DNA from: Treponemataceae bacterium
GTDB lineage: Bacteria; Spirochaetota; Spirochaetia; Treponematales; Treponemataceae
Length of the DNA stretch: 8,037 bases
Assembly: GCA_024697985.1 (NCBI GenBank)
Contig: JAILRX010000062.1
Location: 1-8,037, forward strand
Direction of reading: 5' to 3'
Positions 1-6,001 of the stretch are shown here, piece by piece; position 1 is the first letter of the stretch; every line of letters starts with the position of its first letter. A program made the position numbers and the translations under genes. Below the pieces are notes generated by a model that worked only from the letters and a program-made list of their open reading frames with translations, made no database searches and was not told where the DNA came from.

Positions 1-1617
1 CAGATTTTAAAGCAAGATGCTGCACCTTTTGAATGCGACGTTTCATCAATTCTTAACGAGGAAGAAAAAAAGAAATACGAAAACGGACGAGAAAAATATC
101 TTAAAATTGTCGATGACAGCTCTAAACTTTCGCTAACCCAAATCATCAGTGAAATCTGGTACGAATTCGGCTATCAGTATGAAACGATGTGGAACAAAAA
201 CGTCGAAATGTTTGCAAAAATGTACGACATCCTTTTTGAAGCCGCACGACTTGCAGAAGAAAAAAATACCTCGCTTGCAGCCTTTTCAGATTATCTTAAA
301 ACACAAAGAGCTGATGCAAATCAAAATTCATCTTCAAAATTTGAAACCAGCATTCCTTTGGAACAGAGCGAAGGCGTCCACATCATGAGTATCCACAAGA
401 GTAAGGGTCTAGAATTCCCTGTCGTATTCGTGGCAAACACAGAAAAAAAGCAAAACAATCAGGAAAGCAGACAGAGAGTTCAGTTCACCAAAAAATACGG
501 ACTTTCTTTTAAGGGCTTTTCAGATTATTTCTATAAACGTTCAAAGGATGAAAATGAAGCACTCGAATGTGCCGAATTGAAGCGACTCACTTACGTAGCA
601 CTGACAAGAGCAGAAAATACCGTGTTCATTACGACAGGAAACTATAGTAAATCTAAAGATTCGGAAAAACAAAAAGCATCGAAAAAATTGCCGACTTCGA
701 TTTTTAAGGTTCTTGAGCCAAGTTTCAATTATTTTGGCGGAGACAGCGACATGAAAATACAAGGATTGCGCTATTTTGATGAGGAAAAAATTCCTACTTA
801 CAAGCGATCTGAAATTTCAGGTGATGGCCGCAAAAATACGATGGCAGAAAAAGAGGTGCTCAAGAAAAAGCTTTCAGAAAGTGAAGGCCTGAAAAACGCC
901 AAAATCATCAGAAAGGAAGAAATTCCTGAGCGATACATCAAACCAAGCCATCTGTATGGTGAAGACTCGAAAAACCAGGTCTCAAAAGAAGCAATCGAGG
1001 CCGAGAGTGCTTCAGCAAACGAGAAAAACACTCCGTATTATGAAATAAAGCAAATCGTCGAATCAACGCGGCCAAAAGCAAGCGATGAAAATAAAAAACC
1101 AGAGCCACGCTTCAATTACTCAGATTTCGGTACGATAGCACACGCATTCATGGAAGGTGTCGTAAACAAAGAAAAACCTGTAATTTTACAGAAAAATATC
1201 GCTGAAATTTCAGGCACGGAAAAACTCGAGAGAGTTCTTGCAATCTGCACGGAAATGGCGGATACATTCAAGGAAAGTGAACTTGGAAAAGAGGCCATGA
1301 ATTCACAGTGGCACAGATGTGAATATGATTTTATCTGGAGACTGCCAGACGAAGACGGCAACGACAAAATCATGAACGGTTCGATCGACCTTGTATTCAA
1401 AAACAAGGACAGTAACTATACTATCGTGGATTACAAGACGGATTCAAAGATGAATCCTGAAGAACATTACGTCCAATTGAACTGCTACAGAAAAGTGTTC
1501 AGCGAATTAATCGGATGTGAAGAAAAAGACATCAACTGCGTTCTCTATTACCTCAGGTACGGAAAGGCAGTTGATATAACGGATAAGCTCGGTTTTGAAA
1601 TCAGCCTAAAACCGTAA
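1..1617 (+). CDS. AddA/RecB-type UvrD-family helicase-nuclease, C-terminal part (5' end outside window)
   Basis: The reading frame is open from the first base, so the true start lies to the left; 538 residues are visible. Fragment residues 125-143 hold superfamily 1 helicase motif V (IHKSKGLEFPVVF) and residues 196-207 hold motif VI (LTYVALTRAENT, arginine finger near R203). A charged, Glu/Lys-rich linker follows. The C-terminal PD-(D/E)XK nuclease domain shows GTIAHAF (377-383, H381), GSIDLVF (460-466, D463), DYKTD (477-481, D477 and K479) and QLNCY (492-496). This is the layout of AddA or RecB, the subunit that unwinds and degrades broken DNA ends in the cytoplasm to prepare recombination. 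The motif wording is closer to AddA, but the two cannot be separated surely without the N-terminal half or the partner gene. No Fe-S cysteine pattern is present, as expected for AddA. The 3' end overlaps the convergent small gene by 17 bases. Confidence 0.93.
   Translation, partial: QILKQDAAPFECDVSSILNEEEKKKYENGREKYLKIVDDSSKLSLTQIISEIWYEFGYQYETMWNKNVEMFAKMYDILFEAARLAEEKNTSLAAFSDYLKTQRADANQNSSSKFETSIPLEQSEGVHIMSIHKSKGLEFPVVFVANTEKKQNNQESRQRVQFTKKYGLSFKGFSDYFYKRSKDENEALECAELKRLTYVALTRAENTVFITTGNYSKSKDSEKQKASKKLPTSIFKVLEPSFNYFGGDSDMKIQGLRYFDEEKIPTYKRSEISGDGRKNTMAEKEVLKKKLSESEGLKNAKIIRKEEIPERYIKPSHLYGEDSKNQVSKEAIEAESASANEKNTPYYEIKQIVESTRPKASDENKKPEPRFNYSDFGTIAHAFMEGVVNKEKPVILQKNIAEISGTEKLERVLAICTEMADTFKESELGKEAMNSQWHRCEYDFIWRLPDEDGNDKIMNGSIDLVFKNKDSNYTIVDYKTDSKMNPEEHYVQLNCYRKVFSELIGCEEKDINCVLYYLRYGKAVDITDKLGFEISLKP
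1590..1614. other. Inverted repeat at the tail-to-tail gene overlap
   Basis: A perfect 7-base stem (CGGTTTT at 1590-1596 pairing with AAAACCG at 1608-1614) encloses an 11-base loop. The helicase stop codon follows the stem directly at 1615-1617, and the stop codon of the opposing small gene (1601-1603) lies in the loop. A hairpin could form in either transcript. No separate U-run follows on either strand, so a role as a bidirectional terminator is only possible. Confidence 0.4.
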
Positions 1618-1801
1618 CACCGGCACTTTCGATTGCGGCGTTAACAGCCTGCTCTGCGCTGTCGTCGCAGTCGACCATAACCTGGCATTTTTCAAAACTT
1701 GCAGTTACAGAATTTACTCCGGCTACAGCTTTTACAGCAGCATCGACTTTAGAAGCTGTTGCTTCATCATCCATTCCAACTACGTATATTTTCTTTTGCA
1801 T
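1601..1801 (-). CDS. Small HMA-fold protein lacking the CxxC metal site
   Basis: This is a complete 66-residue protein with the size and pattern of a heavy-metal-associated (CopZ/Atx1-like) domain. It has a first strand KKIYVVGM, a helix (about 16-27), a GVNSVTASF turn and strand, a VMVDCDD strand, a second helix (49-60) and a GVTVLG end. In metal chaperones the loop after the first strand reads GMxCxxC. Here it reads GMDDEAT (9-15), with Asp12 and Thr15 where the cysteines should be. The only cysteines are C39 and C45, on the second and third strands. Classical Cu(I) binding at the loop is therefore unlikely; the protein may bind another ligand, a partner protein, or nothing. A good Shine-Dalgarno sequence (AAGAGGAAG, 1804-1812) and a promoter precede it, which supports a real gene. 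It overlaps the convergent helicase gene by 17 bases. Confidence 0.85.
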   Translation of the reverse strand: MQKKIYVVGMDDEATASKVDAAVKAVAGVNSVTASFEKCQVMVDCDDSAEQAVNAAIESAGVTVLG

Positions 1802-1803
1802 AA

Positions 1804-1812
1804 CTTCCTCTT
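1804..1812 (-). promoter_or_regulatory. Shine-Dalgarno site of the small HMA-fold gene
   Basis: Read on the - strand this is AAGAGGAAG, two bases before the ATG. It is a strong purine-rich ribosome binding site and fixes the start at 1801. It contrasts with the two divergent genes around 5105-5223, which have none. Confidence 0.75.
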
Positions 1813-1834
1813 GATTGGTTAAATCTTTGAATTA

Positions 1835-1862
1835 ATTATAAACTTCAGTTTACAAAAATCAA
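1835..1862 (-). promoter_or_regulatory. Sigma70-type promoter for the small HMA-fold gene
   Basis: On the - strand the -35 is TTGATT (1857-1862) and the -10 is a consensus TATAAT (1835-1840), with a 16-base spacer. Transcription would start near 1828, giving a 5' leader of about 27 bases that contains the Shine-Dalgarno site. The promoter lies wholly in the gap after the stop codon of the large muramidase gene. No convincing terminator was found for that gene here, so read-through is also possible. Confidence 0.65.
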
Positions 1863-1877
1863 GACTTCAAGAGATAA

Positions 1878-4800
1878 TTATAAATCATTTTCTACGTTTT
1901 TCAACGAATTAAATGCTTTCCACCTGAAATCGTCCTGATTATCGGGGGATTCTGATTCAGCTTTAAGTCTTGCGCTCTCGCTCATGTCGTGTACGAGGCT
2001 TTTCCACTGTGCCTTGCTCGTGTTTCCGTTAAGAGACATCATTATTATCTGCGGGATGAAACCTGCATTTGCCGACTGATAGAAATTTCCGACATACTGA
2101 TTCATGAATTCAGAACCCTTAACCATCGGTGTACTTATTTTATTCGTCAGATAGATGATGATAAGATTCTGTTCCGGTTCTACAAACACGGCAGTACCTG
2201 TAAAACCGCTGTGACCGATAGTGCGTGAAGAACAAACCGTTCCGAAATGGCGCATCGTCTGGTTTTGAGCCTGACGCCACCAACCCAAGGCGTAGTCTGA
2301 AGTAAGAGGATTTTGTGGAGAAGTAAAAGAATCAACCACGTTCTGATTAAAAAAGTGATGATTTCCATTACCGAGTGAAAGCATGAGGAAAGCAAGTTTT
2401 GACAAATCCGTGGCCGTAGCAAAAAGACCGGCATGCCCTGAAACTTCAGCCATCGCGTAATACGAATTCTGGTCGTGCACATGGCCCTGAATTACGTCGG
2501 TTCTAATTCCGCCGTGCTTCAAAAGATGCGAATAGCTGTTTCCGGCAAGGTCGGTTGCAACACAATCAGTTTTTGAAAAGCCGTTTTCAAGCGGCCTGTA
2601 AGTAACGTGTTCCAAATCCAAGGTCTGATAAAAATTTGCCTTCATAAAATCATCCAGACGGCGACCGCTCACCTTTTCCACGATGAAGCCGAGCAGGATA
2701 AAATCCACGTCGCTGTAGGTTACTTTTGTACCCGGTTCGTAAACGAGAGGAGATCGGCACAGCTGATTGAAGGTGTTTTCGCGGGTCCTTTCGCTCGCAT
2801 CAGAACCTGAAAAAAGCGGATTATTATTCGTTCCTGTGTTCAAGGCGCCGTTTGAAATATCGCAGTTGTCGTTAAAATAAGGATAGGCCGAAGGAAAACC
2901 TGCCGTATGATTCAAAACATCCTTTACGGTGATGTTTCGTTTCCATTCCTTGATTTGAGAAAGCGGGAAATTCTGGCGGAACTTGAACTCAACAGAAATG
3001 GTTTTGTCAGCAAACTCATCACCGAGAATATCAACAATTTTTGTATTGAGTGAAAGCAGGTTCTGGCTGACCAGATACTGAACGGCAAGGTTTGCACCGA
3101 ACATCTTTGAAACCGAAGCCAAATCGTAAAGCGTGTCATTCGTAACCTTCGGTGCGCTTTTTGCAAGGAGCTGGCCGTCCGCGCCGTAAGTCTGGATGTT
3201 TCCCCACGAATTCTGATAGGCCAGAACTCCGTCCTTTACGATTGCAAGCTGAGCGCTGGTAAAACCGTTTTTAATGTCCGAGCTGATGATCTTGTCGATA
3301 AGGCTGATTGCGTCTTGTCCGATTCCGACGTCCTTAATGGTGCCCTGTTTTAGCACAGGAAACGGAATCTGAACGCGGACGGCCTTATTGACGGCCTTAT
3401 TGACGGCATTTTGCGGGCCGGATTTCTGTGCGCCGGCTGCAATTTCACCCGCGCCGGCCTTGTCGCCGGCCTTGTTGTCGTCGGCGAACTTCACGTCGGA
3501 AACCTGCAGCGTATTCAAGCCGTTTTTCGTATACTTGGAAATATCAATCCTATATGTTGAACCGGCTTTCATCCCCTTGGTCGAAACCGCAACATTGTTC
3601 ACATAAAGCGAAAACGACGCGCAGTTTTCAAAAAGCGTCACGTAAATCTCGCCCTGTCCCTTGTACGATTTGAAGGAAACAAGATTATTTGCTGAATAAT
3701 TTTGATTTGAATTCCAGTTAGGAAATTCCAGATCGACCTGACAGGGATTGAAAAAATCCTGCTCGCTGTACAAAAGATAAGACTTTCGCATTTTCTTGAA
3801 TTCATCAAGGCCTTCCTGCCAGTCTTTCTTAATCTTTGATGCCGAGTTGCCGGTCAAAAGCTCTTTTCGAAGTCTGTCTGAGCCGCTAAGATAATCAATC
3901 CAGTACCTGCCGTTTTTGTCAGGTGCTCCAAAAAAATCTTTCGAGCCGGCCTTTTCAAGTGCAAACTTGAGGTATGATAAATCGATGCCTTCTTTCCAGA
4001 TTTTGGAAAGAGGGATTTTTCGTAAGTCGAGGCCGTAGCAAGTCTGTCCCAAAAAAGGCGGATTTTTTGCCCCATCCATGCTCTGCGGCGTGAACGAAAA
4101 GTCCGCGCCCGACGAGCTTGTCGCATCAGCCGCGATTTTCGGACTGCCGAACACCTCGAACGGAAACTCAGTTCCGCGGCCGACAGAAACGACCGTGTTT
4201 TCAAAAAAACAGATCGAAGGATAAAGATAGACCGCCCTCATGTCCTTCAAATTTGGAGACGGCCGGCGCACGAGCGAATATTTCGTCTCGTGAGAATAGT
4301 TTCTGCACGGAATTACAGTCAAATCAACGGAATTTTTTCCGAGTGAAAACCAGCCTTCGCCGTTTCCCATCCTGAAAAGTTCACCGAGCGTCATTCCATG
4401 ACTCGTCGGAATCGGGAACTTGCCGACTCCGCTTTCAAATTCAGACTTTAAGATTCCACCATCAACTAAAAAGCCGTTAGGATTCGGCCGGTCAAGCAAA
4501 ATCACGTTCTTGTTGTTTTTGCTGCAGGCATCAATCAGATAAAAAATCGAAATGTAATAGGTATAAAACCTTAAGCCCACGTCCTGAATGTCGATTACAA
4601 GCGTGTCGAATTTTGCCAAATCAGTGGCACTTGGAGAATGCGAGCCGTTGCCATAAAGCGAAAGAATCGGAATTCCAGTCTTTTCATCAACAGAAGAAGC
4701 AATTTTAGAACCGGCATCTTCGGTGCCTCGAAATCCATGTTCCGGGCAGAAAATTGCCGTCACATCAACGCCTTTTGCCAGAAGCGCATCCAAAATATGC

Positions 4801-5105
4801 TCACCGTAAGTCACGTCCTTGCCGAAAGCATCCTTTCCGAACGGAATGAGGTCGCTTTCAGGCTCTGAAAATCCGCCGTACTGGACAGTGCCATCAGACA
4901 GGATTATTTTGTCTCCGACGATTCCGCTGTGGTTCGAAAAAAGCGCGACCCGCTTATCCTTAAGCAAAGGAAGATATGATTCAAACTGCTCGTCGCCCAA
5001 AACAACCCGGTCAGCTTTAAGCGGACTTGAAGGAGCAAAATCTGCAGCAAAGGATATTTGTATGGTAAAAAATAAAAGGACAAAAATAGACAACAACTTT
5101 TTCAT
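1878..5105 (-). CDS. Exported NamZ-type exo-N-acetylmuramidase (DUF1343) fused to a beta-lactamase-family serine hydrolase
   Basis: A 1075-residue protein with three parts. Residues 1-20 are a Sec signal peptide (two Lys, hydrophobic core, cleavage likely after SFA); there is no lipobox cysteine. Residues about 45-445 match the DUF1343/NamZ family, with PEHGFRG (121-127), DIQDVGLRFYTY (172-183), DRPNPNG (205-211) and HGMTLGEL (236-243). NamZ enzymes remove N-acetylmuramic acid from chain ends of peptidoglycan. Residues about 455-540 look like a small beta-sandwich, followed by a low-complexity Ala/Lys/Gly linker (541-577). Residues about 595-1005 form a serine hydrolase of the class C beta-lactamase/AmiE type: SVSK (S664, K667), YSD (Y797, D799) and HSG (965-967). 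A helical tail ends the protein. In Bacillus subtilis the NamZ gene ybbC lies beside amiE (ybbE), a muramoyl-L-alanine amidase of this hydrolase fold, so the fusion suggests peptide removal coupled to sugar release in the periplasm. The hydrolase substrate is inferred; an esterase or carboxypeptidase is possible. The start is fixed: an in-frame stop lies at 5133-5135 with no other start codon between. No Shine-Dalgarno precedes it. Confidence 0.94.
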   Translation of the reverse strand: MKKLLSIFVLLFFTIQISFAADFAPSSPLKADRVVLGDEQFESYLPLLKDKRVALFSNHSGIVGDKIILSDGTVQYGGFSEPESDLIPFGKDAFGKDVTYGEHILDALLAKGVDVTAIFCPEHGFRGTEDAGSKIASSVDEKTGIPILSLYGNGSHSPSATDLAKFDTLVIDIQDVGLRFYTYYISIFYLIDACSKNNKNVILLDRPNPNGFLVDGGILKSEFESGVGKFPIPTSHGMTLGELFRMGNGEGWFSLGKNSVDLTVIPCRNYSHETKYSLVRRPSPNLKDMRAVYLYPSICFFENTVVSVGRGTEFPFEVFGSPKIAADATSSSGADFSFTPQSMDGAKNPPFLGQTCYGLDLRKIPLSKIWKEGIDLSYLKFALEKAGSKDFFGAPDKNGRYWIDYLSGSDRLRKELLTGNSASKIKKDWQEGLDEFKKMRKSYLLYSEQDFFNPCQVDLEFPNWNSNQNYSANNLVSFKSYKGQGEIYVTLFENCASFSLYVNNVAVSTKGMKAGSTYRIDISKYTKNGLNTLQVSDVKFADDNKAGDKAGAGEIAAGAQKSGPQNAVNKAVNKAVRVQIPFPVLKQGTIKDVGIGQDAISLIDKIISSDIKNGFTSAQLAIVKDGVLAYQNSWGNIQTYGADGQLLAKSAPKVTNDTLYDLASVSKMFGANLAVQYLVSQNLLSLNTKIVDILGDEFADKTISVEFKFRQNFPLSQIKEWKRNITVKDVLNHTAGFPSAYPYFNDNCDISNGALNTGTNNNPLFSGSDASERTRENTFNQLCRSPLVYEPGTKVTYSDVDFILLGFIVEKVSGRRLDDFMKANFYQTLDLEHVTYRPLENGFSKTDCVATDLAGNSYSHLLKHGGIRTDVIQGHVHDQNSYYAMAEVSGHAGLFATATDLSKLAFLMLSLGNGNHHFFNQNVVDSFTSPQNPLTSDYALGWWRQAQNQTMRHFGTVCSSRTIGHSGFTGTAVFVEPEQNLIIIYLTNKISTPMVKGSEFMNQYVGNFYQSANAGFIPQIIMMSLNGNTSKAQWKSLVHDMSESARLKAESESPDNQDDFRWKAFNSLKNVENDL
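3378..3413 (-). repeat. 12-base tandem repeat encoding (N/Q)xAV linker units
   Basis: On the + strand GACGGCCTTATT occurs twice in a row (3378-3389, 3390-3401), followed by a degenerate third unit to 3413. The period is a multiple of three, so copy changes keep the frame. It encodes QNAV-NKAV-NKAV around residues 565-576 of the muramidase fusion, in the linker before the serine hydrolase domain. Confidence 0.8.
3453..3476 (-). repeat. Second 12-base tandem repeat in the interdomain linker
   Basis: GCCGGCCTTGTC (3453-3464) is followed at once by GCCGGCCTTGTT (3465-3476), differing only in the last base. It encodes NKAG-DKAG near residues 544-551. The unit shares GGCCTT with the repeat at 3378-3413, so both probably arose by expansion of one motif. 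Confidence 0.75.
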
Positions 5106-5111
5106 AAAAAA

Positions 5112-5141
5112 AGTATAGCATAAATCGGGAGGTCATACCAA
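5112..5141 (-). promoter_or_regulatory. Promoter of the muramidase-hydrolase gene, predicted leaderless
   Basis: On the - strand the -35 is TTGGTA (5136-5141) and the -10 is TATACT (5112-5117), with an 18-base spacer and an extended -10 TGC just before the hexamer. Six T bases separate the -10 from the ATG, so the expected transcription start falls on or beside the A of the ATG. The -35 lies inside the first copy of a 12-base direct repeat, which makes it a natural target for a regulator. Confidence 0.6.
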
Positions 5142-5181
5142 TAGAGAGGCCCGCACAAATCTGCGTCGTATACCAATAGAG
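5135..5181. repeat. Pair of 12-base direct repeats in the divergent promoter region
   Basis: ATACCAATAGAG occurs exactly twice, at 5135-5146 and 5170-5181, 35 bases apart start to start (about 3.3 helical turns). The bases after each copy also show partial similarity (shared G, CC and CAAA positions), so the region may be an imperfect tandem duplication of a unit of about 35 bases. Copy one covers the -35 of the leftward promoter; copy two ends six bases before the -35 of the rightward promoter. It is a candidate operator pair. Confidence 0.6.
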
Positions 5182-5187
5182 CCGACC

Positions 5188-5216
5188 TTGCAAACTGACC
5201 GAACTAAACGTATAAT
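5188..5216 (+). promoter_or_regulatory. Promoter of the ThyX-like gene, predicted leaderless
   Basis: The -35 is TTGCAA (5188-5193), the spacer 17 bases and the -10 a consensus TATAAT (5211-5216). Six bases then lead to the ATG at 5223, so transcription should start at or next to the first base of the start codon. No Shine-Dalgarno sequence lies upstream of the ATG. Confidence 0.7.
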
Positions 5217-5222
5217 GTAAAC

Positions 5223-5852
5223 ATGATTAAATTAGAAAAAACCGCCGTAATGAACTTTGAAAACGCAATCCGTGGAGCACGAAACCCACTTGCCAGCTGG
5301 GAAAGACTGGATTCAAGCTTCGATAAAAACGGCAACTTCGTTTTTGGTCCTAATGACCTGAGCCTGGCTAAAAAACTCTGCCGAGCCGGAAGCGATCACC
5401 GAAAATTCGTAAGACAGATTTTCATCAGCGTGGACATCACAGCCCCAATCTACTGGTGGAAAGAATTTGATACATACAAGGTCGGAACTGTTGCAAACTC
5501 GACTTCGACAATGCACAAAATCCACGCAAAACCATTTGGACGCGAGGATTTCAGCACCGACCACATGGAAGACAAGGCACTTGAATGCCTCGACTCTGTA
5601 ATCAAGGTACTCGAAGACTTGCGCCAGAAATTCGTAGCCGACAAATCCGAAAACAAGGAAGCCTGGTACTCAATCATCCAGCTCCTGCCGGAAAGCTACA
5701 ATCAGACAAGAACCGTCACGATGAACTACGAAAACGTCTTTGCCATGTATAACTCGCGCCACAACCACAAACTGGCCGAATGGCACACCTACTGCGACTG
5801 GGTAATGGAGCTTCCTTACTTCAAGCAGATGTTTTTTGAACCACTCACCTGA
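5223..5852 (+). CDS. Conserved protein of unknown function, remotely ThyX-like
   Basis: A complete 209-residue soluble protein with no signal peptide or membrane segment. I recognise the sequence style as a conserved hypothetical protein seen in anaerobic bacteria, without a proven function. Two stretches recall flavin-dependent thymidylate synthase ThyX. Residues about 57-100 (SDHRKFVRQIFISVDITAP, then WWKEFDTYKVGTVANSTSTMHK) sit where ThyX has its RHRxxSxNExSxRY signature. Residues about 153-195 (QLLPESYNQTRTVTMNYEN, then SRHNHKLAEWHTYCDW) resemble the ThyX C-terminal part with its conserved Leu-Pro, Asn-Arg and Arg-containing helices. The RHR core itself is not conserved, so thymidylate synthesis should not be assumed. 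The start is fixed by an in-frame TAA at 5205-5207 with no other start codon between. It is transcribed alone, divergently from the muramidase gene, and ends in its own terminator. The ThyX link is an inference from pattern only. Confidence 0.88.
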   Translation: MIKLEKTAVMNFENAIRGARNPLASWERLDSSFDKNGNFVFGPNDLSLAKKLCRAGSDHRKFVRQIFISVDITAPIYWWKEFDTYKVGTVANSTSTMHKIHAKPFGREDFSTDHMEDKALECLDSVIKVLEDLRQKFVADKSENKEAWYSIIQLLPESYNQTRTVTMNYENVFAMYNSRHNHKLAEWHTYCDWVMELPYFKQMFFEPLT

Positions 5853-5869
5853 TTCCTGGTGATTTTTTT
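5845..5869 (+). terminator. Rho-independent terminator overlapping the stop of the ThyX-like gene
   Basis: A stem of TCACC (5845-5849) with GGTGA (5858-5862) and an 8-base loop is followed directly by seven T bases (5863-5869). The left arm lies within the last codons and the TGA (5850-5852) is in the loop. The stem is short, but the uninterrupted T-run makes termination likely. Confidence 0.7.
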
Positions 5870-5876
5870 GTATCTA

Positions 5877-5990
5877 ATGCGGGCGCTGCGGGATTACATC
5901 CCGCCGGCTGTTCCGCCGCTCGCTATCCGCTCGGCTTGGCTCTTCAAGTTTTCAGAGCCAGAGCTGCTTCGCACGGCTCCATAGCCTAGC
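5877..5990. other. GC-rich structured intergenic element, no gene
   Basis: This stretch is visibly richer in GC than its flanks and has no credible ORF. It contains a perfect 7-base hairpin with a 3-base loop (GCGGGAT 5888-5894 with ATCCCGC 5898-5904), a 7-base direct repeat CCGCTCG (5916-5922 and 5927-5933) and a second stem (TGGCTCT 5937-5943 with AGAGCCA 5954-5960, 10-base loop). The right arm of that stem can instead pair through GAGCC (5955-5959) with GGCTC (5975-5979), giving two mutually exclusive folds upstream of the radical SAM gene. It may be a dispersed REP-like repeat or a leader with an RNA switch; no -35/-10 pair stands out. Confidence 0.45.
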
Positions 5991-5992
5991 GC

Positions 5993-5996
5993 AGGA
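5993..5996 (+). promoter_or_regulatory. Shine-Dalgarno site of the radical SAM gene
   Basis: AGGA lies five bases before the ATG at 6002. Together with an in-frame TAG at 5987-5989 it fixes the start. Confidence 0.6.
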
Positions 5997-6001
5997 TTTT
6001 T

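Noticed and set aside
187..189. ATG as the start of the helicase-nuclease gene
   Set aside because: The same frame is open to base 1 with coherent protein sequence and no ribosome binding site precedes this ATG; it is an internal Met (residue 63 of the fragment).
1802..1877. Terminator for the muramidase gene
   Set aside because: Only weak A/T-rich self-complementarity (ATAATTAT) is present, with no GC stem followed by a T-run; the clear signal here is a promoter.
3854..4204. 116-residue - strand ORF within the muramidase gene
   Set aside because: It is a shadow frame of a gene with strong domain motifs; composition is skewed to Arg and Ser and there is no start signal.
4118..5118. Several + strand ORFs antisense to the muramidase gene
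   Set aside because: They have no recognisable motifs or ribosome binding sites and lie opposite conserved coding sequence.
5135..5181. CRISPR-like array, from a repeated motif with regular spacing
   Set aside because: Only two 12-base copies exist, the unit is too short, the intervening sequences resemble each other and no cas gene is nearby.
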